From Mycobacterium sp. SM1 (lineage in GTDB: Bacteria > Actinomycetota > Actinomycetes > Mycobacteriales > Mycobacteriaceae), in NCBI RefSeq assembly GCF_018361265.1, contig NZ_JAFLNH010000003.1:446501-510500 (forward strand): a stretch of 64,000 bases of DNA, read 5' to 3'. This document shows positions 9,057-17,260 of this stretch, one piece after another. Position 1 is the stretch's first letter. Every line of letters begins with the position of its first letter. The notes under the pieces were generated by a model that saw only the letters and a list, made by a program, of their open reading frames with translations, did not search any database and was not told the DNA's origin. A program made the position numbers and the translations under genes.

Positions 9057-11822
9057 GTGAGCCCAGCCAACGCCCCACCCACCCGGCTTCCGCGGGTCCC
9101 GGGTGGCGCAACCGCCCCCGAGGAAAAACCCACCCTGCTGTTGCTGGACGGTAATTCGCTGGCGTACCGCGCCTTCTACGCCCTGCCTGCGGAGAACTTC
9201 AAGACCGCCGGTGGGCTAACCACCAACGCCGTCTACGGGTTCACCGCGATGCTGATCAACCTGCTGCGTGACGAATCCCCGACACACGTGGCCGCGGCGT
9301 TCGATGTGTCGCGCCAGACCTTTCGCTCCGACCGCTACCCGCAGTACAAGGCCAACCGCTCGGCCACCCCGGATGAGTTCCACGGCCAGATCGAGATCAC
9401 CAAGGAGGTGCTGGCCGCGTTGGGCATCACCGTGCTGGCCGAGCCGGGCTTCGAGGCCGACGACATCATCGCGACGCTGGCCACCCAGGCCGAAGACGAG
9501 GGGTACCGGGTATTGGTGGTCACCGGTGACCGCGACGCGCTGCAACTGGTGAGCGACGACGTGACCGTGCTCTACCCGCGCAAGGGCGTCAGCGAGCTGA
9601 CCCGCTTCACCCCCGAGGCCGTCGTCGAAAAATACGGGCTCACCCCCGAGCAGTACCCGGACTTTGCCGCGCTGCGCGGCGACCCAAGCGACAACTTGCC
9701 CGGCATCCCCGGGGTGGGCGAGAAGACCGCCGCGAAATGGATCGCCGAATACGGCTCGCTGCAGGCCCTGGTGGACAACGTCGACTCGGTGCGCGGCAAG
9801 GTGGGTGACGCTTTGCGGGCGCACCTGGCCGGGGTGGTGCGCAACCGCGAGCTCACCCGCCTGATCCGGGACGTGCCGCTGCCGCAGACACCGGACACGC
9901 TGCGGCTGCAGCCGTGGGACCGCGACGCGATCCACCGGCTGTTCGACCAGCTGGAATTCCGGGTGCTTCGCGACCGGCTGTTCGAAACGCTGGCCGCCGT
10001 CGAGCCGGAGGTCGAGGAGGGGTTCGAGGTCCGCGGCGCGGCGCTGGCGCCCGGCGCCGTCGGGCGGTGGTTGGCCGAGCACGCCAGCGATGGGCGCCGA
10101 TCCGGGTTGGCGGTGGTCGGCACGCACGTGCCTTACGGCGCGGACGCCACCGCGCTCGCGATCGCGGCCGCCGACGGTGACGGCGGTTACATCGACACCA
10201 CCACCCTGACCCCCGACGACGACGCGGCGCTGGCGGCCTGGCTGCGCGATCCGGAGAAACCCAAGGCGCTGCACGAGGCCAAGCCGGCCATCCACGACCT
10301 CGCCGGACGGGGCTGGACGCTGAACGGCGTCACCTCCGACACCGCGCTGGCCGCCTACCTGGTTCGCCCGGGGCAGCGCAGCTTCACGCTCGATGACCTT
10401 TCGCTGCGTTACCTGCGCCGGGAGCTGCGCGCGGAAAGTTCTGAGCCGCAGCAGCTTTCGCTTCTCGATAGCATCGAAGCCGTCGGCAAGCCCGACAGCC
10501 AAGCGGTGCGGACCACGATCCTGCGGGCTCGGGCGGTCGCGGACCTGGCCGACGCGCTGGACGCGGAGCTGGCCCGCATCGACTCCACCAGGTTGCTGGT
10601 GGAGATGGAGCTGCCCGTGCAACGGGTGCTGGCGGGCATGGAGGCCGCCGGCATCGCGGTCGACATAGACCTGCTGAGCAGCCTGCAAAGCCGGTTCGCC
10701 CACCAGATCCGCGACGCCGCCGAAGCGGCGTACGCCGTGATCGGCAAGCAGATCAACCTCGGCTCACCCAAGCAGTTGCAGGCCGTGCTGTTCGACGAGC
10801 TGGAGATGCCGAAAACCAAGCGGACGAAGACCGGCTACACCACCGACGCCGACGCCCTGCAGTCGCTGTTCGACAAGACCGGGCACCCGTTCCTCGAGCA
10901 CTTGCTCGCGCACCGGGACGCCACCAGGCTGAAAGTCACGGTCGACGGGCTGCTGAATTCGGTCGCCGACGACGGGCGCATCCATACCACGTTCAACCAG
11001 ACGATCGCGGCGACGGGCCGACTGTCCTCGACCGAGCCGAACCTGCAGAACATCCCGATCCGCACCGAGGCTGGGCGCCAGATCCGCGACGCATTCGTCG
11101 TCGGCAGCGGACCCAACGGCCCCTTTGCCGAGCTGATGAGTGCGGACTACAGCCAGATCGAGATGCGCATCATGGCGCATCTTTCGGGTGACGCGGGCCT
11201 CATCGAGGCCTTCCGCACCGGGGAGGACCTGCATTCCTTCGTCGCGTCGCGGGCATTCGGGGTGCCGATCGGGGAGGTGACGCCCGAATTGCGGCGCCGC
11301 GTCAAGGCGATGTCCTACGGGCTGGCCTACGGGCTGAGCGCTTATGGGCTGTCCGCCCAGCTGAAGATCTCCACCGAAGAGGCGAAAGCCCAGATGGAGA
11401 CGTACTTCGCCCGGTTCGGCGGGGTGCGCGATTACCTGCACGCCGTGGTGGAGCAGGCCCGCAAGGACGGCTACACCTCGACCATATTGGGTCGCCGGCG
11501 CTACCTGCCCGAGCTGCACAGCACCAACCGCCAGGTGCGCGAAGCCGCCGAGCGCGCGGCGCTCAACGCGCCGATTCAGGGCAGCGCGGCCGACATCATC
11601 AAGGTGGCCATGATCGGGGTCGACAAGGCACTGAAAGCGGCCGGCCTGGCGTCGCGCATGTTGCTGCAGGTCCACGACGAACTGCTGTTCGAAGTCGCCC
11701 CCGGGGAGCGCGAGCGCCTCGAGGCGCTGGTGCGCGACAAGATGGGCAGCGCCTACCCGCTGGAGGTGCCGTTGGAGGTGTCGGTGGGCTATGGCCGCAG
11801 CTGGGACGCCGCCGCGCACTAA
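9057..11822 (+). CDS. polA: DNA polymerase I
   Basis: PolA fills repair gaps and removes RNA primers. The 921-residue protein has an N-terminal 5'-3' nuclease domain (LLLDGNSLAYRAFYALP; GFEADDIIATLA; GVGEKTAAKWI), a central degenerate 3'-5' exonuclease-like domain and a C-terminal polymerase domain. Polymerase motifs A (MSADYSQIEMRIMAHLS), B (RRRVKAMSYGLAYGLSAYG) and C (LQVHDELLFEV) are all present. As known for mycobacterial PolA, proofreading residues are not apparent in the middle domain. GTG 9057 begins MSPANAPPTRLPRVPGG; ATG codons appear only well inside the nuclease domain. Confidence 0.97.
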   Translation: MSPANAPPTRLPRVPGGATAPEEKPTLLLLDGNSLAYRAFYALPAENFKTAGGLTTNAVYGFTAMLINLLRDESPTHVAAAFDVSRQTFRSDRYPQYKANRSATPDEFHGQIEITKEVLAALGITVLAEPGFEADDIIATLATQAEDEGYRVLVVTGDRDALQLVSDDVTVLYPRKGVSELTRFTPEAVVEKYGLTPEQYPDFAALRGDPSDNLPGIPGVGEKTAAKWIAEYGSLQALVDNVDSVRGKVGDALRAHLAGVVRNRELTRLIRDVPLPQTPDTLRLQPWDRDAIHRLFDQLEFRVLRDRLFETLAAVEPEVEEGFEVRGAALAPGAVGRWLAEHASDGRRSGLAVVGTHVPYGADATALAIAAADGDGGYIDTTTLTPDDDAALAAWLRDPEKPKALHEAKPAIHDLAGRGWTLNGVTSDTALAAYLVRPGQRSFTLDDLSLRYLRRELRAESSEPQQLSLLDSIEAVGKPDSQAVRTTILRARAVADLADALDAELARIDSTRLLVEMELPVQRVLAGMEAAGIAVDIDLLSSLQSRFAHQIRDAAEAAYAVIGKQINLGSPKQLQAVLFDELEMPKTKRTKTGYTTDADALQSLFDKTGHPFLEHLLAHRDATRLKVTVDGLLNSVADDGRIHTTFNQTIAATGRLSSTEPNLQNIPIRTEAGRQIRDAFVVGSGPNGPFAELMSADYSQIEMRIMAHLSGDAGLIEAFRTGEDLHSFVASRAFGVPIGEVTPELRRRVKAMSYGLAYGLSAYGLSAQLKISTEEAKAQMETYFARFGGVRDYLHAVVEQARKDGYTSTILGRRRYLPELHSTNRQVREAAERAALNAPIQGSAADIIKVAMIGVDKALKAAGLASRMLLQVHDELLFEVAPGERERLEALVRDKMGSAYPLEVPLEVSVGYGRSWDAAAH

Positions 11823-11966
11823 GCCCACGAAGCGCACTGAGCCCGCGCAAAGCCGGTGTCTGCCGGCGGGCTCCGGCGGTAGTCAATAGGCCGGGTTCGA
11901 CAGGCCCGCGGACAGGCCCGGGCGAGCTGTGCGCCCCCACTTCGCCGTAGCGGTATCCGCGGCGCA

Positions 11967-12011
11967 CCGGGCCGGGTTTGGCCCGGCTGCGCCGAGTCGA
12001 GTAGCCTCGAC
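11967..12011 (+). promoter_or_regulatory. Two hairpins (or promoter) in the rpsA upstream region
   Basis: Two perfect stem-loops lie close together upstream of rpsA: CCGGGCC-GGGTTT-GGCCCGG (11967-11986) and GTCGAG-TAGC-CTCGAC (11996-12011). They could form a 5' leader structure for S1 autoregulation. Alternatively TAGCCT (12002-12007) is the -10 hexamer of the rpsA promoter, which would give a leader of about 50 bases. The sequence alone does not decide between these. Confidence 0.35.
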
Positions 12012-12063
12012 GGGTAACTCCATTTGTCCCTACGACCACGCCTGCCCGGAGCACCCCAACAAT

Positions 12064-13512
12064 ATGCCAAGTCCCTCCGTCACCTCGCCCCAGGTCGCCG
12101 TCAACGACATCGGCTCGAGCGAGGACTTTCTCGCCGCCATCGACAAGACGATCAAATACTTCAACGATGGCGACATCGTGGAAGGGACCATTGTCAAGGT
12201 CGACCGTGACGAGGTCCTGTTGGACATCGGCTACAAAACCGAAGGGGTCATCCCCGCGCGCGAGTTGTCGATCAAACACGACGTCGACCCCCATGAGGTG
12301 GTGTCCGTCGGCGACAAGGTCGAAGCCCTGGTGCTGACCAAGGAGGACAAGGACGGCCGGCTGATCCTGTCCAAGAAGCGCGCCCAGTACGAGCGCGCTT
12401 GGGGCACCATCGAGGCGCTCAAGGAGAAGGACGAGGCGGTCAAGGGCACCGTCATCGAGGTTGTCAAAGGTGGCCTGATCCTCGACATCGGGTTGCGCGG
12501 CTTCTTGCCGGCGTCGCTGGTCGAGATGCGGCGGGTCCGCGATCTGCAGCCCTACCTCGGTCGGGAACTCGAGGCCAAGATCATCGAGCTGGACAAGAAC
12601 CGCAACAACGTGGTGTTGTCGCGGCGGGCCTGGCTGGAGCAGACCCAGTCCGAGGTGCGCACCGAGTTCCTCCACCAGCTGCAAAAGGGCGCCATCCGAA
12701 AAGGCGTGGTGTCGTCGATCGTCAACTTCGGCGCGTTCGTCGATCTCGGGGGTGTCGACGGTTTGGTGCACGTCTCCGAGCTGTCCTGGAAGCACATCGA
12801 CCACCCCTCCGAGGTGGTGCAGGTCGGTGACGAGGTCACCGTCGAGGTGCTCGACGTCGATATGGATCGGGAACGGGTGTCGTTGTCGCTCAAAGCGACT
12901 CAAGAAGATCCGTGGCGGCATTTCGCCCGCACGCACGCGATCGGCCAGATCGTTCCCGGTAAGGTCACCAAACTGGTGCCTTTCGGTGCGTTCGTCCGCG
13001 TCGAGGAGGGCATCGAGGGCCTGGTGCATATCTCCGAGTTGTCGGAGCGGCACATCGAGGTCGCCGACCAGGTGGTCAGTGTCGGCGACGAGGTGATGGT
13101 CAAGGTCATCGACATCGATCTGGACCGCCGCCGGATTTCCTTGTCGCTCAAACAGGCTAACGAGGACTACACCGAAGAGTTCGACCCGGCCAAGTACGGC
13201 ATGGCCGACAGCTACGACGAGCAGGGCAACTACATCTTCCCCGAGGGGTTCGATCCGGAAACCAACGAATGGCTCGAGGGCTTTGAAAAGCAGCGTGCTG
13301 AGTGGGAGGCGCGCTACGCCGAGGCCGAGCGCCGGCACAAGATGCACACCGCCCAGATGGAGAAATTCGCCGCCGCCGCGGACGCTGCCGCACGTGCCGA
13401 TGCGGGCCAGCCACCGGCCAACAGCCCGCAGTCCGGCGACAGCACCAGTGGGGGCCTAGCCAGCGACGCCCAACTGGCCGCGTTGCGAGAGAAGCTCGCC
13501 GGCAGCGCATAG
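12064..13512 (+). CDS. rpsA: 30S ribosomal protein S1
   Basis: S1 helps the 30S subunit bind structured mRNA. The 482-residue product has four S1 (OB-fold) repeats: GDIVEGTIVKVDRDEVLLDI, then DEAVKGTVIEVVKGGLILDI, then KGVVSSIVNFGAFVDLGGVD and GKVTKLVPFGAFVRVEEGIE. A long acidic/Ala-rich C-terminal tail ends in LAALREKLAGSA. It matches the mycobacterial S1 length. ATG 12064 (MPSPSVTSPQVAV) is the conserved start. The gene is followed by coaE after 17 bases, as in M. tuberculosis. Confidence 0.97.
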   Translation: MPSPSVTSPQVAVNDIGSSEDFLAAIDKTIKYFNDGDIVEGTIVKVDRDEVLLDIGYKTEGVIPARELSIKHDVDPHEVVSVGDKVEALVLTKEDKDGRLILSKKRAQYERAWGTIEALKEKDEAVKGTVIEVVKGGLILDIGLRGFLPASLVEMRRVRDLQPYLGRELEAKIIELDKNRNNVVLSRRAWLEQTQSEVRTEFLHQLQKGAIRKGVVSSIVNFGAFVDLGGVDGLVHVSELSWKHIDHPSEVVQVGDEVTVEVLDVDMDRERVSLSLKATQEDPWRHFARTHAIGQIVPGKVTKLVPFGAFVRVEEGIEGLVHISELSERHIEVADQVVSVGDEVMVKVIDIDLDRRRISLSLKQANEDYTEEFDPAKYGMADSYDEQGNYIFPEGFDPETNEWLEGFEKQRAEWEARYAEAERRHKMHTAQMEKFAAAADAAARADAGQPPANSPQSGDSTSGGLASDAQLAALREKLAGSA

Positions 13513-13529
13513 CGGCCGCTGGCTCTCGG

Positions 13530-14744
13530 ATGCTGCGCATCGGGCTTACCGGCGGCATCGGCGCCGGTAAGTCGGTGGTGTCGGCCACGTTCGCGGAATG
13601 CGGCGCGGTCGTTGTCGACGCCGACGTCATTGCCCGCGAGGTGGTCGAGCCCGGCACCGCAGGATTGGCGGCGCTGGTCAACGCGTTCGGTACCGATATC
13701 CTGCGTTCTGACGGGACTCTAGACCGGGAGGCATTGGCGGCCAAAGCTTTCCGTGATGACGCTAGCCGAGCCACGCTCAATGGGATCGTTCATCCGCTGG
13801 TAGCCAAGCGCCGGGCGGAAATCATCGCGGCCGTGCCCGAAGATGCGGTTGTCGTGGAGGATATTCCGCTGTTGGTGGAAACCGGCATGGCGCCACTGTT
13901 CCCGCTGGTGGTTGTGGTCTACGCCGATGCCGAACTGCGCGTGCGGCGGCTGGTCGAACAACGCGGCATGACCGAGGCCGACGCCCGCGCCAGGATCGCC
14001 GCGCAGGCCGATGACCAACAGCGCCGGGCGGTGGCCGATGTCTGGCTGGAGAACTCGGGTAGCTTGCCGGCACTGATAGCGGCGGCGCGCGCGGTGTGGG
14101 ATCACCGGATACTTCCGTTCACACGCAACCTGACTGCGCACCAGGTAGTTCGGCCGCCGGCGAGACTGACGCCCGCCGACCCGGCGTGGCCACGGCAGGC
14201 GCGGCGCATCCTCGCTCGCATTGCAATGGCGTGCGGGGAGAAAGCACTGCGCGTGGACCATATCGGATCGACAGCGGTGCCCGGGCTGGACGCTAGGAAT
14301 GCCATTGATGTCCAGGTCACCGTCGAATCACTCACAGTGGCCGACGACATTGCTTCGCTGCTGCTGCCCGCCGGCTACCCCCGCATCCCCAGCATCACCG
14401 CCGATACCGCTCGGGCCGATGCCCGCAGCACCGTACAGTCCTATGACCACAGTAACGATCCAACGTTATGGCGCAAGCGGATCCACGGTTCGGCGGATCC
14501 CTGCCGGCCGACCTGTGTCCATATCCGGGTCGCCGGCTGGCCCAACCAGCAGCTCGCGCTGTTGCTCAGGGACTGGCTGCGAGCCAATCCCGAAGTGCGC
14601 GCGGAGTTTCTGGCCGTGAAACAGCAGGCCGTTGCCGCTTGCGGCGGCGATGCCGCTCGCTACGCCGCGGCGAAACAGCGGTGGTTTGACGCCGCTTACA
14701 ACCGGGCGTGGGAGTGGGCCGACACGAGCGGCTGGCGGCCCTAG
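13530..14744 (+). CDS. coaE: Dephospho-CoA kinase fused to a GrpB/UPF0157 domain
   Basis: CoaE phosphorylates dephospho-CoA in the last step of coenzyme A synthesis. The N-terminal ~200 residues are the kinase, with P-loop GLTGGIGAGKSVVS, the DADVIAREVV region and IVHPLVAKRR. The C-terminal ~200 residues are a UPF0157/GrpB-type domain with the conserved DHIGSTAVPGLDARNAIDVQ segment. This domain resembles minimal nucleotidyltransferases and helps CoaE stability in mycobacteria. The fusion is typical of actinobacteria. The total of 404 residues matches Rv1631. Confidence 0.95.
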   Translation: MLRIGLTGGIGAGKSVVSATFAECGAVVVDADVIAREVVEPGTAGLAALVNAFGTDILRSDGTLDREALAAKAFRDDASRATLNGIVHPLVAKRRAEIIAAVPEDAVVVEDIPLLVETGMAPLFPLVVVVYADAELRVRRLVEQRGMTEADARARIAAQADDQQRRAVADVWLENSGSLPALIAAARAVWDHRILPFTRNLTAHQVVRPPARLTPADPAWPRQARRILARIAMACGEKALRVDHIGSTAVPGLDARNAIDVQVTVESLTVADDIASLLLPAGYPRIPSITADTARADARSTVQSYDHSNDPTLWRKRIHGSADPCRPTCVHIRVAGWPNQQLALLLRDWLRANPEVRAEFLAVKQQAVAACGGDAARYAAAKQRWFDAAYNRAWEWADTSGWRP

Positions 14745-14775
14745 CCCAACCCCGCTCCGACACCGAGATTCGCGC

Positions 14776-15207
14776 TCAGGTGAGCGGCGCACCGCACGGC
14801 AGCACCCCGTTCATCGGATCGGCACTGCCGGGCACCGGTCTGACGAACTGATCGACCTGCGTGGCGACGGTGTCGTCCACGTCGATCTCGCAGTGCACGT
14901 TGGCGGAATACGGCCAGTGGATCGCCACCTGCATGCCCGCTTTCGCCGGATCCGCCAGCACGGTGTTGGCCTCGAACGGGTTGCCGGGAACCGCGCTCAA
15001 GGTGGCGGTGTTGACCTGGGTGTCACTGATCCTGAAGGTTGCCTGACTGCCGGGGGCCACTCCATCGACCCGGGCGATGTAGGTGACGTTGTGCAGCTCG
15101 TTCTGGGCGTGCGCGGTCACCGGTGATACCGGTACGCACATCGCGCCGGCCGTCACTGCGGCAACCGTCACCGATCTGCGCTTGGTGGAGCTCATAACCG
15201 AAGACAT
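14776..15207 (-). CDS. Exported protein of unknown function
   Basis: The 143-residue protein has a classical signal peptide: basic MSSTKRRSV, a hydrophobic stretch, then a likely cleavage site after AHA before QNELHNVTY. The mature part (~105 residues) contains two cysteines, one in VHCEIDVDD and one in the C-terminal PCGAPLT, which could form a disulfide. ATG 15195 is an alternative start. I do not recognise a named family. It is absent at this place in M. tuberculosis and sits at the left edge of the accessory block, just upstream of and divergent from the IS607-like element. Confidence 0.65.
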   Translation of the reverse strand: MSSVMSSTKRRSVTVAAVTAGAMCVPVSPVTAHAQNELHNVTYIARVDGVAPGSQATFRISDTQVNTATLSAVPGNPFEANTVLADPAKAGMQVAIHWPYSANVHCEIDVDDTVATQVDQFVRPVPGSADPMNGVLPCGAPLT

Positions 15208-15309
15208 TACGCGACGCGACCCCGCCGGAACCACGCCATGCGGGGGCTGCCAACTGTTTGGGGGTTGAGTGGTCGGTAGTTGTCAGTGGTGTGCTGTAGG
15301 AACAGAAGT

Positions 15310-15894
15310 GTGAATCTGGCGGCGTGGGCTGAGCGCAACGGTGTTGCGCGGGTGAGTGCGTATCGCTGGTTTAGCGCCGGGCTGTTGCCGGTGCCCGCCC
15401 GGCGAGTGGGTCGGCTGATTCTGGTGGACGAGCCGACCGGCGAGGCTGGCTCACGAGGGCGCACGGCCGTCTACGCGCGGGTGTCCTCGGCCGATCAGAA
15501 GGCTGATCTGGATCGGCAGGTGGCTCGGGTGACGGCCTGGGCCACCGCCCAACAGATCCCGGTCGACAAGGTGGTTGTCGAGGTTGGCTCTGCGTTGAAT
15601 GGGCACCGTCGCAAGTTCCTTGCGCTGCTGCGTGACCCGACGGCGAGTCGGATCGTGGTGGAGCATCGGGATCGGTTCTGCCGGTTTGGCTCTGAGTACG
15701 TCGAAGCCGCTCTTGGCGCCCAGGGCCGTGAGCTGGTGGTGGTCGATTCCGCTGAAGTCGATGAGGACCTGGTGGGCGATATGAGCGAGATCCTCACCAG
15801 TATGTGCGCTCGGTTGTCTGGCAAACGCGCTGCGCAGAACGGGGCCAAGCGTGCGCTGGCGGCCGCGGCGTCCGACGAGGTGGAGGTGGCCTGA
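15310..15894 (+). CDS. tnpA: IS607-type serine recombinase transposase
   Basis: The 194-residue protein has an N-terminal MerR-like helix-turn-helix (NLAAWAERNGVARVSAYRWF) and a resolvase catalytic domain beginning TAVYARVSSADQKADLDRQV. The nucleophilic serine lies in YARVSS, and conserved arginines are seen in VEHRDRFCRFG. This domain order, DNA-binding first and catalytic second, is typical of IS607 TnpA. GTG 15310 has AGGAA seven bases upstream and gives the family N-terminus. The frame looks intact, so the element may still be mobilised in trans. Confidence 0.93.
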   Translation: MNLAAWAERNGVARVSAYRWFSAGLLPVPARRVGRLILVDEPTGEAGSRGRTAVYARVSSADQKADLDRQVARVTAWATAQQIPVDKVVVEVGSALNGHRRKFLALLRDPTASRIVVEHRDRFCRFGSEYVEAALGAQGRELVVVDSAEVDEDLVGDMSEILTSMCARLSGKRAAQNGAKRALAAAASDEVEVA

Positions 15895-15895
15895 G

Positions 15896-17200
15896 ATGCC
15901 GCGTTTCGAGGTGCCCGACGGCTGGTGTGTGCAGGCATTCCGGTTCAGTGTGCCACGCTGAAAGCCGATATCCGGGCGTGGCACGCCGCCGGTGTTAAGA
16001 CCGCGAGGCCATCGCTGCCGGTGTTGCGCAAACGCTGGAACCAGGTCAAAGACGACGTGTGCGTCAACAGCCAGACCGGCGCGGTGTGGTGGCCCGAATG
16101 CTCGAAAGAGGCATATGCCGATGGCATCGCCGGCGCGGTGGACGCCTACTGGAACTGGCAGAGCTCCCGATCGGGCAAACGCGAGGGCAAGCCGATGGGC
16201 TTCCCCCGGTTGAAGAAGAAAGGACGCGACGCCGAGCGGGTGACGTTCACCACCGGGGCGATGCGCCTCGAGCCCGACCGCCGGCATGTCGCCTTGCCGG
16301 TGATCGGCACCGTCCGCACTCATGAGAGCACCCGCCGCATCGAGCGACTCATCGCCAAGGGCCGCGCGCGGGTGCTGGCGATCAGCTTGCGCCGCAACGG
16401 CACTCGCCTGGATGCGAGTGCTCGGGTGCTGGTGCAGCGCCCGCTGCAACCCGGGGTCGCGCGACCAGGTTCGCGGGTGGGTGTCGATGTGGGTGTGCGT
16501 CGTTTGGCGACGGTCGCCAGCGCTGAGGGTCTCGTGATCGAACAGGTGGCTAACCCGCGCCCGCTCGACGCCGCGCTGCGCGAATTACGGCGTGTGTCGC
16601 GGGCCCGTTCACGCTGTGTGAAAGGCTCACGGCGCTACCGTGAGCGCACCACCGAGATTTCCCGGCTGTATCGCCGGCTCAACGATGCCCGCACCCATCA
16701 CCTGCACGTCCTGACAACACGATTGGCGAAAACCCACGGCCGCATCGTCGTTGAAGGTTTGGACGCTGCCGGGATGCTGCGGCAAAGAGGGCTGCCCGGG
16801 GGCTCGCGCCAGACGGCGCGGGCACTCCGATGCCGCCCTGGGCACACCGCGGCGGCACCTGTCCTACAAGGCTGGCTGGTACGGGTCACGGCTGGTGGTC
16901 GCTGACCGCTGGTTCCCGTCGAGCAAAACCTGCCACCTTTGTGGGCATGTCCAGGACATCGGATGGGACGAAAAGTGGCAATGTGCCACGTGTTTGGCGG
17001 TCCATCAGCGCGATGACAACGCCGCGATCAACCTCGCGCGCTACGCGGAAACCATTAGCGTCGTCGGCCCAGTTGGGGCCGCCGTCAAGCGTGGAGCCGA
17101 CCGTAAGACCCGGCCTGGCCGGGCAGGTGGCCGTGAAGCGCGGAAGGGACGCGGCCGCAAGGCCGCCGAACAACCCCGAGACGGGGTGCGAGTCGCGTGA
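15896..17200 (+). pseudogene. tnpB: TnpB RNA-guided nuclease, decayed
   Basis: TnpB proteins are RNA-guided RuvC nucleases, related to Cas12, that favour transposon retention. ATG 15896 gives MPRFEVPDGWCVQAFRFSV, then a stop at about 15960. The homologous frame resumes with ATLKADIRAWHAAG in another phase, and roughly 25-30 expected residues seem missing. The frame then runs to about 16800, where one extra G in a G-run (16798-16802) shifts it again. The C-terminus continues in the first phase. RuvC residues survive in pieces: Asp in GVDVGVRRLA, Glu in IVVEGLDAAGM, Asp in QRDDNAAINLA. The zinc-finger pairs CHLCGH and CATC also survive. Two lesions make it a likely pseudogene, though the G-run could be a sequencing error. 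Confidence 0.85.
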
Positions 17201-17203
17201 TCA

Positions 17204-17229
17204 CTAACGATCACTCACTTGCAACGGCA
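17204..17229 (+). repeat. 26-bp motif shared with 44619-44644
   Basis: This stretch, starting CTAACGATCACTCACT, matches 44619-44644 (between rplT and tsnR) at 24 of 26 positions. It lies just after the tnpB stop, where the right end of an IS607-type element would be. It may be an element end or a dispersed intergenic repeat. Confidence 0.55.
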
Positions 17230-17260
17230 TCCGCCGCGCGGTAGAGCGCGCGCCGGCGAG

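Larger units (their letters stand above)
15298..17200 (+). mobile_element. IS607-family-like insertion sequence (tnpA plus decayed tnpB)
   Basis: A serine-recombinase transposase gene followed after one base by a tnpB is the layout of IS607-type elements. These elements have no terminal inverted repeats and make no target duplication, so the ends cannot be fixed from sequence alone. The left end probably lies in 15250-15300, and the right end in about 17200-17230. The tnpA frame is intact; tnpB is broken twice. In this family a guide RNA (reRNA/omegaRNA) is made from the 3' end of tnpB and the right end, so 17000-17230 could still encode one. The element is inserted in the accessory block between coaE and the hydrogenase-like operon. 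Confidence 0.8.

Noticed and set aside
9216..10703. 495-residue minus-strand frame opposite polA
   Set aside because: Composition is that of an antisense shadow (QRVGQVRDRP-type), and polA motifs on the plus strand are unambiguous.
11599..13347. 582-residue minus-strand frame opposite rpsA
   Set aside because: It mirrors the S1 repeats in reverse; a shadow of rpsA.
15801..17200. TnpB as an intact Cas12-like nuclease
   Set aside because: The N-terminal deletion and the frame change near 16800 split the RuvC residues across two frames.
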